DNA of 64,000 nt from JBFLYN01 sp040756655 (GCA_040756655.1 JBFLYN010000009.1:1-64000), one strand, 5' to 3'; counted from the stretch's first letter, positions 25,604 through 34,357 are shown. The notes: generated by a model not told the origin, from the sequence alone. A program made the numbers and translations.

Positions 25604-26089
25604 TTACTCCACCTCCCGTTGGGCCAGGCGGGTGGCCGCCTGTTCCACGGCGGAGATGATCTTCTGGTACCCGGTACACCGGCAAAGATTGCCCGAAAGC
25701 GCCGTGCGGATCTCCTCCCGGCTGGGGTGCGCGTTTCTGTCCAGGAGCGCCTTGGCCGAAAGGAGCATGCCCGGGGTGCAATACCCGCACTGCACGGCCC
25801 CGGCTGCCACGAAGGCCTCCTGCAGCGGGTGTAGCTGCCCGGGCGTACCCAAGCCCTCGATGGTGAGGATCTCGGCGCCCTGGGCCTGCAGGGCCAGGAT
25901 CAGGCAGGAGTTGACCGGCTGGCCGTCCATGAGGACGGTGCAGGCGCCACAGTCACCCTCCCCGCAACCTTCCTTGGTGCCCTTTAGACCCAGCACGTCC
26001 CGGATGAACTCCAGCAAGGTGATCTCCGCGGGCACCCTGGCGCTTTTCGACTCTCCGTTAACTTTCATGCTCACGTGATGGTAGGCCAA
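25604..26089 (-). CDS. Molybdenum hydroxylase 2Fe-2S subunit (CoxS-like)
   Basis: The 161-residue small subunit with two 2Fe-2S clusters: plant-type ligands in GCGEGDCGACTVL plus NSC (Cys42, 47, 50, 62) and the helical cluster in QCGYCTPGM and LCRCTGYQ (Cys101, 104, 136, 138). All eight cysteines are present. It passes electrons from the molybdenum site to the FAD subunit. A TTG at 26089 is used because GGAGG lies 9 bases upstream. Confidence 0.95.
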   Translation of the reverse strand: MAYHHVSMKVNGESKSARVPAEITLLEFIRDVLGLKGTKEGCGEGDCGACTVLMDGQPVNSCLILALQAQGAEILTIEGLGTPGQLHPLQEAFVAAGAVQCGYCTPGMLLSAKALLDRNAHPSREEIRTALSGNLCRCTGYQKIISAVEQAATRLAQREVE

Positions 26090-26113
26090 GTTCCAAAACC
26101 TCCGTTCACGCTG

Positions 26114-26986
26114 TCAGTCCAGTCCGAGAAGCCTTCTGGGAAGGTCCCGCACCAGGGAGTATACTTCCGCTTCGGACAGGCCCTTTTCGTGGAGGCACTG
26201 GGCCATGATGCGCAGTCCCTCGTGGGGAGGCGGATTGTGAGTCTGGCCACAGTCGCTCATGATCACACAGGATTCCGGGCCCAGGCGGCGGATGGCCGCG
26301 GCCACCTGGCCGACAGTGGCGTACGCCCACATGGGGGACACGGTGCAGTATCCAAACTCCGCGATTCCTCCCAGCGACACCAGGTAGGAAAGCTGGTCCA
26401 ACGACAGGGCCGGGACCTTGAAAAACGGGTGAGTTACCAGGACCTTCTTTACCCCGGCCTCCCGGGCGCCCAGCAAGAGCTGGGACGATTCCTCGAAGCT
26501 TAAGTGGGCCGTCCCCAGGATGGCGTCGTAATCGGCCACCAGCCGGAGGACTTCCCGGGTCGGTTCGGTGAGCTGGCCCCGGTCGTCCAGCACGGTGATG
26601 CCGGGCCGGGTGTCCTGCCTCCCGCCCGCCTGCACGTCGTAGACGCCCCGGGCACCGTGGACGGCGGCGTGGTTTTCCGAGTCGATGCTGGGCATCCAGA
26701 CCTCGCGGGCTCCCAGCTTGAGCGCTGCCTCCACGCTGGCCGGGTTGATGCCGCCCACGTAGTAGTTGAGGACGATACCCCCAAAGACCCGCAACTCCCC
26801 AAAGCGGCGGTCCAGGGCCCGCGCGCGGCTTACGGTGCTTTCGTGGTGACACTTGAGGAGCACGGCCGAAAGCCCGGCCTGGGCAGCTCCCCGGGCCACC
26901 TGTTCATCGTCGACCAGGCGGGGAAACAGGCACGGGTGACTGTGGATATGCAGGTCAACGGCGCCTTCTAGGTTGATTAGGGCCAC
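26114..26986 (-). CDS. DUF6282-family metal-dependent hydrolase-like protein
   Basis: A PHP/amidohydrolase-like protein of 290 residues. Metal-ligand-like motifs are DLHIHSHPCLFPR (11-23), LLKCHHESTVSRA, GTAHLSFEES, VTHPFFK and MSDCGQTHNP. Proteins of this family are annotated DUF6282 and their reactions are mostly unknown. In this operon it could open a ring or hydrolyse an amide or lactone after reduction by the PreA-like enzyme encoded just upstream. GTG start with GGGAG upstream. Confidence 0.75.
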   Translation of the reverse strand: MALINLEGAVDLHIHSHPCLFPRLVDDEQVARGAAQAGLSAVLLKCHHESTVSRARALDRRFGELRVFGGIVLNYYVGGINPASVEAALKLGAREVWMPSIDSENHAAVHGARGVYDVQAGGRQDTRPGITVLDDRGQLTEPTREVLRLVADYDAILGTAHLSFEESSQLLLGAREAGVKKVLVTHPFFKVPALSLDQLSYLVSLGGIAEFGYCTVSPMWAYATVGQVAAAIRRLGPESCVIMSDCGQTHNPPPHEGLRIMAQCLHEKGLSEAEVYSLVRDLPRRLLGLD

Positions 26987-27002
26987 CTTGCGGCACTCCC
27001 TT

Positions 27003-28148
27003 CTATTGCAGGACTATGGCCTGGGATGGGCACCACAGCACGCACAGGTTGCAGCCATCGCACTTTTCGTTGACCGCGGCCACCCCGGCTTCCATGGCCA
27101 TGGCGTCGTAGAAGCAAAGCTTGGTGCAAAGCTCGCACCCGGTGCAGCGTGCCGGATCTACCTGGGCAAACTTCGGCGGCTCCTTGGCATATTCCTCGGT
27201 GGTGGTGATGTACGGGAGCGCGATCCCCCGGATTTCGTCCAGCGACTCCAGCCCACGCTGGGCCATGAAGCCACGCAGGCCATCCAGCAACTGGCCGATC
27301 TTCTCATAGCCGCCCCACATGACCGCGGTGCAGATCTGGACGGTGGTAGCACCCAGCATCACATACTCCACGATGTCCCGCCAGCTCATGATGCCGCCCA
27401 CGGCGGAGATGGGGAGTTTGACTTTGGCTGCCACTTCGGCCAGGTGCCGCTGGACGATGGGCTTGATGGCCGGGCCGGTATACCCGCCCATGGCCGGCAG
27501 CACCGGGCGCCCGGTGTCGATGTTCACACCGGCAAAAGCGCGCACCGAGTTAGAGATGGTGAGGGCGTCGGCACCGGCTTTCTCCGCCGCCTGGGCTATG
27601 GGCACCATGTCCGCCACGTTGGGCGTAAGCTTCACGGCCAGGGGGATGGTGGCCACTTTCTTCACGGCCTCTACCTGCCGGGCGGTGAGCACCGGGTCGC
27701 GCCCGATGTGCATCCCCACGGTGGATACGGGCATGGGACAGGACACGTTCAGTTCGAAAAGATCGGCAGCGCCCGAATCCTGCACCTGCTGGGCCAGGAT
27801 GGCCGTGTCCGCCGGGTCGGGCATGGCCAGGATGCTGGCGACGACCCGGGCTCCGCCCTGCTTGGCCTCGGCCAGTTCGGATTCGATCCACCGCTCGCGG
27901 CTCATGGTGGTAAATAGCTCTAGGTTGACCATGCCGATGGCACGCGGTCCCGACTTGACCAGGGCCAGACGGCCGCACCGGGGATGAGCGGCCCAGTCCA
28001 CCACCGGGCCGATGGTCTTGGGCACCACACCGCCCGCACCGGCCTCGGCCGCCATGCGCAGGTGTTTGCCGTCCCAGCCGGGCGTGGCGGAAGCCAGCAC
28101 CAGTGGATTTGCAAACTCTATTCCGGCGTACGTTACTGTCAGTTTCAC
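27003..28148 (-). CDS. PreA-like dihydropyrimidine/dihydroorotate-dehydrogenase-family reductase with ferredoxin tail
   Basis: An FMN-barrel oxidoreductase of 381 residues: FANPLVLASATPGWDGKHLR, FELNVSCPMPV, VKLTPNVADM and ISAVGGIMSWRDIVEYVMLG, followed by two C-terminal 4Fe-4S motifs (CTGCELCTKLC and CDGCNLCVLWCP). PreA reduces the 5,6 double bond of uracil or thymine together with the flavoprotein PreT. No PreT is present here, so electrons may come directly from ferredoxin. Such an enzyme could reduce a hydroxylated pyridine- or pyrimidine-like ring. GTG start overlaps the upstream stop (GTGA). Confidence 0.88.
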   Translation of the reverse strand: MKLTVTYAGIEFANPLVLASATPGWDGKHLRMAAEAGAGGVVPKTIGPVVDWAAHPRCGRLALVKSGPRAIGMVNLELFTTMSRERWIESELAEAKQGGARVVASILAMPDPADTAILAQQVQDSGAADLFELNVSCPMPVSTVGMHIGRDPVLTARQVEAVKKVATIPLAVKLTPNVADMVPIAQAAEKAGADALTISNSVRAFAGVNIDTGRPVLPAMGGYTGPAIKPIVQRHLAEVAAKVKLPISAVGGIMSWRDIVEYVMLGATTVQICTAVMWGGYEKIGQLLDGLRGFMAQRGLESLDEIRGIALPYITTTEEYAKEPPKFAQVDPARCTGCELCTKLCFYDAMAMEAGVAAVNEKCDGCNLCVLWCPSQAIVLQ

Positions 28149-28873
28149 TTGGTGTCCCCTCCGTTTTGGTTCCGTGAACCGAGTGTCAGGCCCATAAGCC
28201 TGCGGGCGGCCTCCAGGGCGGCCCCGTTGGACGTGACCACGGGCACTCCCAATACGCGGTTCACCAGGCCGGCGGCCTGGAGCCCGCGGAAATTGGTGCA
28301 GGAAATGAAAACAGCGTCCACCGGCTTACCGTCGATTTCCCGGGCAGCAAAACTGGCTATGGTCTCGGGATCCACTGCCGCTATGAGGAAGTTTTCCGAG
28401 ATGCCCAACCCGGACACGACCGGGACCTGAAACCCGTCTGTTTCCAGGCTGGAACGGATCCGGTCGTTGAGCTCATCCACGTACGGCGTCACCACCCCGA
28501 TGCTGCGGGCACCCGTCTGTTTTAGGGCCTCGCGCACGGAAGCGATGACGCTCACCACCCGGGCCCCGGTCCGGCGGCCAATATCCCGGCACAGCTGCCG
28601 GTCGTATTCGTTGCCGCGTAACGCCCCGGCGGAAGTACAGCCGAACACCACAACGTGGGGGCGTACTGAGGCCAGGTCCTCCACGGCCTGGGGCAGGAAG
28701 TCGTCGAGCATGGCATTTTCACCCGCCACCGTAGTCTCGCTCAAATGCATCCTGGCCACGTGCAGCGTGCAATGCTCGGGAAGGTTACGGTAGAAGTCCA
28801 CCTCCATGACGGAGTTGGAAGAGGGCACGATCAGGCCCACACGTCTTTGGTGCTCCAAGCGGTCAACCCCCAA
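28145..28873 (-). CDS. Asp/Glu racemase superfamily enzyme (maleate isomerase / arylmalonate decarboxylase type)
   Basis: A 242-residue cofactor-free enzyme with two active-site cysteines, one in VVFGCTSAG (Cys79) and one in FISCTNFRG (Cys192), and the N-terminal RVGLIVPSSNSVMEVDF. The sequence pattern matches maleate cis-trans isomerases and hydantoin racemase relatives, which isomerise cis-diacids or epimerise carbon acids. It is the first gene of the island, divergent from the PucR regulator. The start is TTG 28873; TTG 28858, 8 bases after GGGGG, is an alternative. Confidence 0.82.
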   Translation of the reverse strand: MGVDRLEHQRRVGLIVPSSNSVMEVDFYRNLPEHCTLHVARMHLSETTVAGENAMLDDFLPQAVEDLASVRPHVVVFGCTSAGALRGNEYDRQLCRDIGRRTGARVVSVIASVREALKQTGARSIGVVTPYVDELNDRIRSSLETDGFQVPVVSGLGISENFLIAAVDPETIASFAAREIDGKPVDAVFISCTNFRGLQAAGLVNRVLGVPVVTSNGAALEAARRLMGLTLGSRNQNGGDTK

Positions 28874-29035
28874 TACCCCTTTTACCTGCGGTTATATGTT
28901 CTCGGTCCTCCCGCCGGCCACCTTTAGCTGTATTACCCGAAGAAGAGGACGGGGTTTTTGTCAAGCCTGCACAACAGAGGGATGTGCGACGCCGATAGCG
29001 AAATAACAGGTGGTGGCCAGTGGGGAGGTGAGCCC
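28874..29035. promoter_or_regulatory. Divergent control region between the catabolic island and pucR
   Basis: This 162-bp gap must contain the promoters for both the minus-strand island and the plus-strand regulator. A TTGACA is visible on the minus strand (28958-28963), but the nearest -10-like TAATAC is 23 bases away, too far for a standard sigma-A promoter. Short TTGT/ACAA arms flank it. No sigma-54 pattern was found. A PucR-type regulator probably binds here. Confidence 0.4.
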
Positions 29036-30709
29036 ATGGGAAAGGAGTCTGCCCGGGTGCCCGGCTACGTCACGGTGCAGGAGGCCCTGGAGTTCGACGC
29101 CCTGCGCGGTGTACGGGTCCTGGCGGGGCGAACACGGCTGGACAACCGCATCACCGGTGTGAACATCATGGAAGTGCCCGAGGTTACCCGGTGGCTTCAG
29201 GGTGGCGAGCTCTTGTTCACCGCCTTCTATGCCGTCAAGGACAGCCCGGAAGCAGCCTGTAGCCTGGTCCACCAGCTGGCGGAAAAGGGCGTTGCAGCGC
29301 TGGCCGTAAAGCCCGGCCAGTATGTGCCCGAGATCCCAGCTGCGGTCATCACCGCCGCCGAATCGGCCGGGCTGCCGGTGCTGGAGCTGCCCGCCGACGC
29401 CCCTTACATGGATGTGGCCAGGCCCATCCTGGAAGCGATCATGAGCCGGTCTGTAACCGGCACCGGCGCCCTGGAAACCCTCCAGCAAGACCTGGTGGAA
29501 CTGGTGGTGGCCGGGTCGGGCCTGGAGCCGGTCTTGGCGTTCCTGGCCCGGGCGCTCTCCCAGCCGGTGCTGGTGTTTGGCCCGGAGCTTAACGTGCTCA
29601 CGTCGGCGGCCCGGCCGGACGACGATAGCCAGGGTTGGGAGCTGGAACTGTCCAGGGTAACCGCTGCGCTGGCCGGCTGGTCTCCACCGGCCCGCCGGAC
29701 CGAGCTGGCCTACCACCACGGCCCACACCCCCGGAGGCTCAGCCTTTTCCCCATCAAGGCCAGCGACCGCATTTTCGGCTACCTGGGCGTCCTGGCGCTG
29801 GAACCAGGTCATTCCCCGCCGGGCTCGGCCCTGGTGGAGCTGGCCGCCCGCATTCTCACCTTGGAGTTCATCAAGGACCGCACCGGCCTGGACACCGGTT
29901 CTCGGCTGGAAGCAGCCCTCTTGGAGGAGCTCATGCTGGGAAGACCCCAGCTGCGGGAGCTTACCCACCAAAAGGCACGCATCCTCGGCCTGGACCTGAG
30001 AGAGCCCTATACCGTGGTAGTGTTCCGCCTGCGCGGTCCCCACGGTCCGTCTGAAGGGGAGATCCTCCAGGAGGGCCTGTACCGGGCCACCCGCACCGCA
30101 CTGGGAGAAAAGGCCCGGTTGGTGCTGGCCCGGGCCGACGCCGGGCACCTGGCCGGGGCCGTCAACTGCCGGCCCGGGCACGAGGCCAGCCGGCTTTTGG
30201 CCTCCTGGTCCCGGGTCCTGGAAGAACTGGCCGGCCGGTTGTCCCGGCTGCAGATCAACGCCGGTGTAAGCCGGGTCACCACCGGGCTGGATGCTTTCAG
30301 AAAGGCCTATGACGAAGCGCTGCAGGCGGCGGAAATGTATGGTTCCGTGGTGTACACCCGGGTGACCACCTACGCCAGGCTGGGAGTGTACCGGCTCCTC
30401 AACGAGCTGGCCGGGTCCCCGGCCCTGCTGGACTTCTACAAGGACACCGTGTCCGTGCTGGTGGAACACGATGCCAAGCACCAGAGCGATCTCTGCCACA
30501 CGGCAGAGACCTTCTTTGCCTGCGGCAGGAACCTGCAACGGGCCGCCGAGCTGCTCCACATCCACCGCAACACCCTGGCCTACCGGCTGGGGCGAGTGGA
30601 GGAAATCACTGGCTACAACCTCAAGGACCCGGAAAGCTGCTTCGAGCTGCACCTGGCTCTCAAAGTCCGTCATCTGGCCGCCTGTAACGGTGCTAAGACC
30701 CAACTGTAA
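29036..30709 (+). CDS. PucR-family transcriptional regulator
   Basis: A 557-residue regulator with the PucR N-terminal domain (VTVQEALEFDALRGVRVLAG to about 140), a central CdaR GGDEF-like domain (about 290-410) and a C-terminal PucR helix-turn-helix (NLQRAAELLHIHRNTLAYRL). Members control purine, hydantoin, amino-acid and aromatic catabolism. It is divergent from, and so probably controls, the 8-29 kb island. The start is ATG 29036 with GGGGAGGTG 4-5 bases upstream; the 26 extra in-frame codons lack a ribosome site. A 580-codon antisense frame here is a GC-bias artefact. Confidence 0.92.
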   Translation: MGKESARVPGYVTVQEALEFDALRGVRVLAGRTRLDNRITGVNIMEVPEVTRWLQGGELLFTAFYAVKDSPEAACSLVHQLAEKGVAALAVKPGQYVPEIPAAVITAAESAGLPVLELPADAPYMDVARPILEAIMSRSVTGTGALETLQQDLVELVVAGSGLEPVLAFLARALSQPVLVFGPELNVLTSAARPDDDSQGWELELSRVTAALAGWSPPARRTELAYHHGPHPRRLSLFPIKASDRIFGYLGVLALEPGHSPPGSALVELAARILTLEFIKDRTGLDTGSRLEAALLEELMLGRPQLRELTHQKARILGLDLREPYTVVVFRLRGPHGPSEGEILQEGLYRATRTALGEKARLVLARADAGHLAGAVNCRPGHEASRLLASWSRVLEELAGRLSRLQINAGVSRVTTGLDAFRKAYDEALQAAEMYGSVVYTRVTTYARLGVYRLLNELAGSPALLDFYKDTVSVLVEHDAKHQSDLCHTAETFFACGRNLQRAAELLHIHRNTLAYRLGRVEEITGYNLKDPESCFELHLALKVRHLAACNGAKTQL

Positions 30710-31085
30710 CTATGGCCCACATCACCACGTTATGTAGGCTTCGGAGAACATTCCTCTTGAGCGTTGTCACGTCTAACAAGCATCTCCTGGCTCAGCATGC
30801 AGAAGCTTCCACGTCAACCATCTTATCGCGCTGGGTTAGAGAGGCCGCATCCCGAGAAGGGAAACAGAGGGCGACGCACCTTGCGTATGAGGCCTGGGTC
30901 CTTCCGGGTGAGTGTGCTGGTCAAGGTCTAGGCAAAAGGGAATAAAGTCCCACAGGGAGCCAGCTTAGCACGGCAACCAGGCGCCCGTGCCATGAGGAAC
31001 TGCGCATCGGCTTACGATCCTGGCACGTGCCAGTGAAGTCGCGTCGTGCGGCGCATCCAGTAAGTCCCGCTGGCGCTTGAGCGGC
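30710..31085. other. 376-bp stretch without a recognisable gene
   Basis: Base composition is more even than in neighbouring genes. It holds a perfect 14-bp palindrome CTGGCACGTGCCAG at 31020-31033, the only clear structure. A 77-codon frame on the plus strand (30712-30945) has no ribosome site or family resemblance. It separates convergent pucR and larA and might be decayed sequence. Confidence 0.4.
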
Positions 31086-32306
31086 CTATGCTTTCAAGCA
31101 GGGAACTGTCTGCGAAGCGTTAGGCATGATGTAGGTTAACCCACCGGTGGCTACCTGGCCCGGGCTCTCCAGGGAGGTGATCCCGGCGGCCAGCAATTCC
31201 GTGGCGGGCATGGACGATACCAGGTAGACCCGGAATTGCTCCAGGACCTTTCTCACTGCATAGGCCTTGTGGCCGCCCAGCACGAACCGGTCCTGCAGCG
31301 CCGCCTGGATGCCGGGAAGACCGGGATACCGGTGCATCCACTCCTGGAAAGTAGCAGAACCCCACCCTTCCCGGCATTCTGCCAGCAACACCAGGGTGCC
31401 ACCGGGGCGGAGGGCGCGGGCGGCATTGTCCAGCGCTTTCTGGGCCTGGTAAAGGTTGAGGTCGTAGGGCAAGCCGCCGGCACTGGCCACCACCACGTCG
31501 GCCGGGCCTTCCAGATCAGAGTGGCACAGGCTGCCCGCGAACCGGCAGCCTGCCCGGTGTGCATGCACCAGGTCCCCGGCAAAGGCTCCCAAGAGGTTGT
31601 GGCCGTCCAGCACCACGTTGAAAAGGAACGAAGGCCCACACAGGCTCGCTGCTTCCTCCAGGTCCGTGTGGACCGGGTTACCTTCCAGGGCACAGGTCCC
31701 GGCACCCGGTTCCAGCATGAGCCGGTGGTTGGCGGTGATGGTCTCCAGCCCGGCCACGCCCGGCACCATGGCCTTGCGGCCTCCCCCGAACCCGGCAAAA
31801 AAGTGCGGCACGATGCTGCCCGTGAGCACCCTGAGCGAGGCCCCGGCCGCCAGCCGGTTGATCCACACAGGTGTCCCCCGCCGGGTGGTGCCCACCTGTA
31901 CTAGGCTCTCCGTATCCCGGCAGTCGTGGTTGACCACGCGGTAACGGGCAGCTATTGCCTCGCCCAGCAGCCCGGCCTGTTCTTCCTCACCCAGGGCCCG
32001 GTGTGCCCCGGTGGCAAAGATGATGCTCACCTGGTGATCGGGGACGCCTGCCCGCTCCAGGGTGTCCAGGATGAAGGGCAGGAAGGCCCGGGTGTTGGCC
32101 CAGCGGGTGTTGTCGTTGACCATCACCGCCACCGTGCTGGACGGGCCCACCAGTTCCTCCAGACGCGGCGATGCGATGGGTTGTTCCAGCGCCTCCCGGC
32201 ACGCGCTTTCCCACGCCCGGGCCGGCGGGGGCGGGGCCGTGCTCACCACCCGTACCCCGGCCGGTACGTCCCATGAGATGCGCCCGCTCCCGTACGGCAG
32301 TTCCAT
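31086..32306 (-). CDS. larA: LarA-family nickel-dependent racemase/epimerase
   Basis: A 406-residue LarA superfamily protein. Visible features include MVNDNTRWANTRAFLPFIL, IIFATGAHRALGEEE, VNHDC, GSIVPHFFAGFGGGRKAMVP and then ITANH, corresponding to the conserved His/Lys residues that bind the Ni-pincer nucleotide. Members interconvert D- and L-hydroxy acids such as lactate or malate. The start is ATG 32306, with GGGAGGA upstream; the longer frame lacks a site. LarB, LarC and LarE, needed for the cofactor, are not in the window. It may process hydroxy acids from the neighbouring island, but it is a separate transcription unit. Confidence 0.85.
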   Translation of the reverse strand: MELPYGSGRISWDVPAGVRVVSTAPPPPARAWESACREALEQPIASPRLEELVGPSSTVAVMVNDNTRWANTRAFLPFILDTLERAGVPDHQVSIIFATGAHRALGEEEQAGLLGEAIAARYRVVNHDCRDTESLVQVGTTRRGTPVWINRLAAGASLRVLTGSIVPHFFAGFGGGRKAMVPGVAGLETITANHRLMLEPGAGTCALEGNPVHTDLEEAASLCGPSFLFNVVLDGHNLLGAFAGDLVHAHRAGCRFAGSLCHSDLEGPADVVVASAGGLPYDLNLYQAQKALDNAARALRPGGTLVLLAECREGWGSATFQEWMHRYPGLPGIQAALQDRFVLGGHKAYAVRKVLEQFRVYLVSSMPATELLAAGITSLESPGQVATGGLTYIMPNASQTVPCLKA

Positions 32307-32380
32307 CTCAGTTCCTCCCTTGCCCATCGCCATGCTCACGGCAGGCATTACCCCACCCGCCGTCGAATAGGCTCCTCACC

Positions 32381-32689
32381 ATGTCGCCATTGGGGGGCAC
32401 CCAGTTGACGCCGGACCCGGTCACCGTTACCCTTTACGGCTACCTGGCCACCATGGCCGGGACCCGGCAATATACCACATCTCCGGCCACCGTTGGGATG
32501 GTGCTGCGCGAACTGGCCTCCAGGCTACCCCCCGGCGCCCGCCACCACCTCCCGGACCCTGAGATCGGGAAGCTTTTCGGTGTCCACCTGGTCCTCAACG
32601 ATACCAACCTGACCCTGCCCGCCGCCCTGGACCACGTGCTCAGACCGGGAGACCGGCTGAGCGTGATCGCTCCCGTTACCGGCGGTTGA
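32381..32689 (+). CDS. MoaD/ThiS-family small sulfur-carrier-like protein
   Basis: A 102-residue beta-grasp protein with the ubiquitin-like pattern VTVTLYGYLATMAGTRQY, VLNDTNLTLPAALDHVL and a terminal RLSVIAPVTGG whose Gly-Gly would be adenylated and thiocarboxylated. MoaD proteins supply sulfur for molybdopterin, needed by the molybdenum and tungsten enzymes in this window. ATG 32381 has no clear ribosome site; TTG 32405, 7 bases after GGGGGG, may be the real start. It is divergent from larA. A second protein of this type lies at 53.7-53.95 kb. Confidence 0.75.
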   Translation: MSPLGGTQLTPDPVTVTLYGYLATMAGTRQYTTSPATVGMVLRELASRLPPGARHHLPDPEIGKLFGVHLVLNDTNLTLPAALDHVLRPGDRLSVIAPVTGG

Positions 32690-33054
32690 GGCTACCTTGC
32701 ACCACCGCGTGCAAGCACCGGTAGCCGGGCGTCCTGGTGCAGGTGCCCGGCTGGCAAGGTCAAGCCATCCCCCACCCGGCCAGGGAGCACAATCCCAGGG
32801 CACCTGCCGGCCGGTGTACCCGGGCGCCGGGCTACCTTCCTCCCCGGGACTCCTGTGCCTTCCTATCATGCCAGTTCACCACGGCCTGCCCGGTTCCTCT
32901 TGATATGCCACATATATTGCCGCATGCCGCCGGTCCCCGCACCAGCCGGCCGAACCCGTTTACCGGGTGGAGAAAGTTGGCTCATGCGCCGCTGGTTGGA
33001 ACGAAAAGCAAGTTCTGGACGTCTGTCTAGATAAGACCAGCCGGATCGGAGAGC
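32690..33054. other. 365-bp non-coding stretch with hairpins
   Basis: Directly after the MoaD-like gene there is a hairpin CTTGCAC/GTGCAAG (about 32697-32715), then GCCGGGC/GCCCGGC arms near 32724-32752, either of which could end its transcript although no T-run follows. The rest shows no coding pattern. Confidence 0.4.
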
Positions 33055-33186
33055 ATGCCCGTGAACACCCAACCAAAGTACAAAGAGCACCAGCAGGCCC
33101 TCTCGCTCCAGCAGCGAGTCCGCCTGCAGCTTCTACTCTCCAGGTTGGAACTGAAGCGGCTAACCGACCAAAGGCAGACCGCGTAG
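33055..33186 (+). CDS. Small ORF, 43 residues, amphipathic helix
   Basis: ATG 33055 (or GTG 33061) with GGAG 3 (or 9) bases upstream encodes PKYKEHQQALSLQQRVRLQL followed by LLSRLELKRLTDQRQTA. Leucines and charged residues alternate as in a single amphipathic helix or short coiled coil. GC-rich third positions resemble the neighbouring genes. It ends one base before the decayed alcohol dehydrogenase. I do not recognise a family. It could be a small regulatory protein or chance. Confidence 0.4.
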   Translation: MPVNTQPKYKEHQQALSLQQRVRLQLLLSRLELKRLTDQRQTA

Positions 33187-34271
33187 CTACCAGGCCTCCC
33201 GGTAGATGCGGCGGCATCGCCGGCGGTCAGTTCCCGGGGGTTGTTGGGAAGCAGCCTCCCGGCGTACCGGTACGACTTGGCGGCCATCTCCAGCGCCCTT
33301 GGCGGCAAGACGCCGTAGTCGCGCAGCCGGTAGCACACACCCAGGTCATCCGGAGGCCGCTTACCGCCTCCACCGCCTTGAGGGCGGCCTGGCCTTGAGA
33401 AGGAACCCCTCACCTCTTCTCCCATGGCACCGGCCACCCTGGCATAGCCCCCGGCCGCCGCCTCCAGGTTGAAGCGCATCACGTGAGGCAGCAAGGCGGC
33501 GTTGGACCGGCCGTGGGTGAGGCCGCCATCAGCGGCCAGGGCGTGCACGCCTCCTAGACCGCCCCAGGTGAAGGACATGCCCGCCAGGGTGCTGGCCAGC
33601 AGCATGTTTTGCCGGGCCTGCAGGTTGCCTCCTCAGGTTGCTGCCGGCCGGAGGCTTTCCGCGATCAGCTCTACGGCCTGGAGGCCGGCGGCCAGGGAAA
33701 AGGGATTAGCGTTGGCAGAGGTGTTGCTCTCGATGGCGTGGACCAGGGCGTCCAGGCCGGTGTCCCCGGTGACCGCCCGGGGCATGGAGACCGTGAGGGT
33801 GGGCTCCAATATGGCAAGAGTTGCCACCAGGCTGTAGGCAGCTTTTTTATCCCGTCGGTCTCGTCGTTGAGGACCACGGCGGCGCTGACTTCGCTTCCGG
33901 TCCCGGCCGTGGTGGGGACGGCCAAGATGGGCGCGGAGGGACGGGGGATCCGTTCGCACCCCAGGTAGCCGGCCATGGTGCCGTTGGGCAGGATGGTGCC
34001 TCCCGACGGCCTCAGAGCTCTTGGCCACCTCCAGGCAGGAAGCAACGCACTGTAACCCCGGATCGGGTTTTACACCGTCGAACACCGCGTAAACGACCCC
34101 GGCCCGCTCCAGCACGCCGGCGAGCTTTTCCAGGATGCCGGCCTCAAGGATCCCCGGGTCGGTGACCACCAGGTACGTGCCGTCCCCCAGGCGCCGGGCC
34201 TCGGCCCCGGCGCATTCCACGGCACCGGCCCCGAACATCACCGTAGGGGTAAGATGGAGGATGCCGGCCAT
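33187..34271 (-). pseudogene. Iron-containing alcohol dehydrogenase, decayed
   Basis: Pieces of a group III alcohol dehydrogenase remain in order but in different frames: PTVMFGAGAVECAG, AVPTTAGTGSEVSAAVVLND, AVTGDTGLDALVHAIESNTS, and GGVHALAADGGLTHGRSNAA with the metal-binding histidine. Lesions are: loss of about 25 residues including the GGGS cofactor motif with a frameshift near 34030; an A6 run where A7 is expected at 33843-33848; an in-frame TGA at 33633-33635; two compensating shifts near 33350-33410; and a shift at the last codons before TAG 33187. Five independent lesions make it a pseudogene. Confidence 0.85.
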
Positions 34272-34357
34272 GGTACACCTTCCTTCCGCCGGGAAATGGT
34301 GCGGCCCGGGTTGCAGCCACTTTCCACCCGGGCCCTCCCCCTCCCTGCCGGCGCCCC

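Noticed and set aside
28961..30703. 580-codon open frame antisense to pucR
   Set aside because: The PucR protein on the plus strand has clear domains. The antisense frame is Gln/Gly/His-rich with no ribosome site, a product of high GC in third positions.
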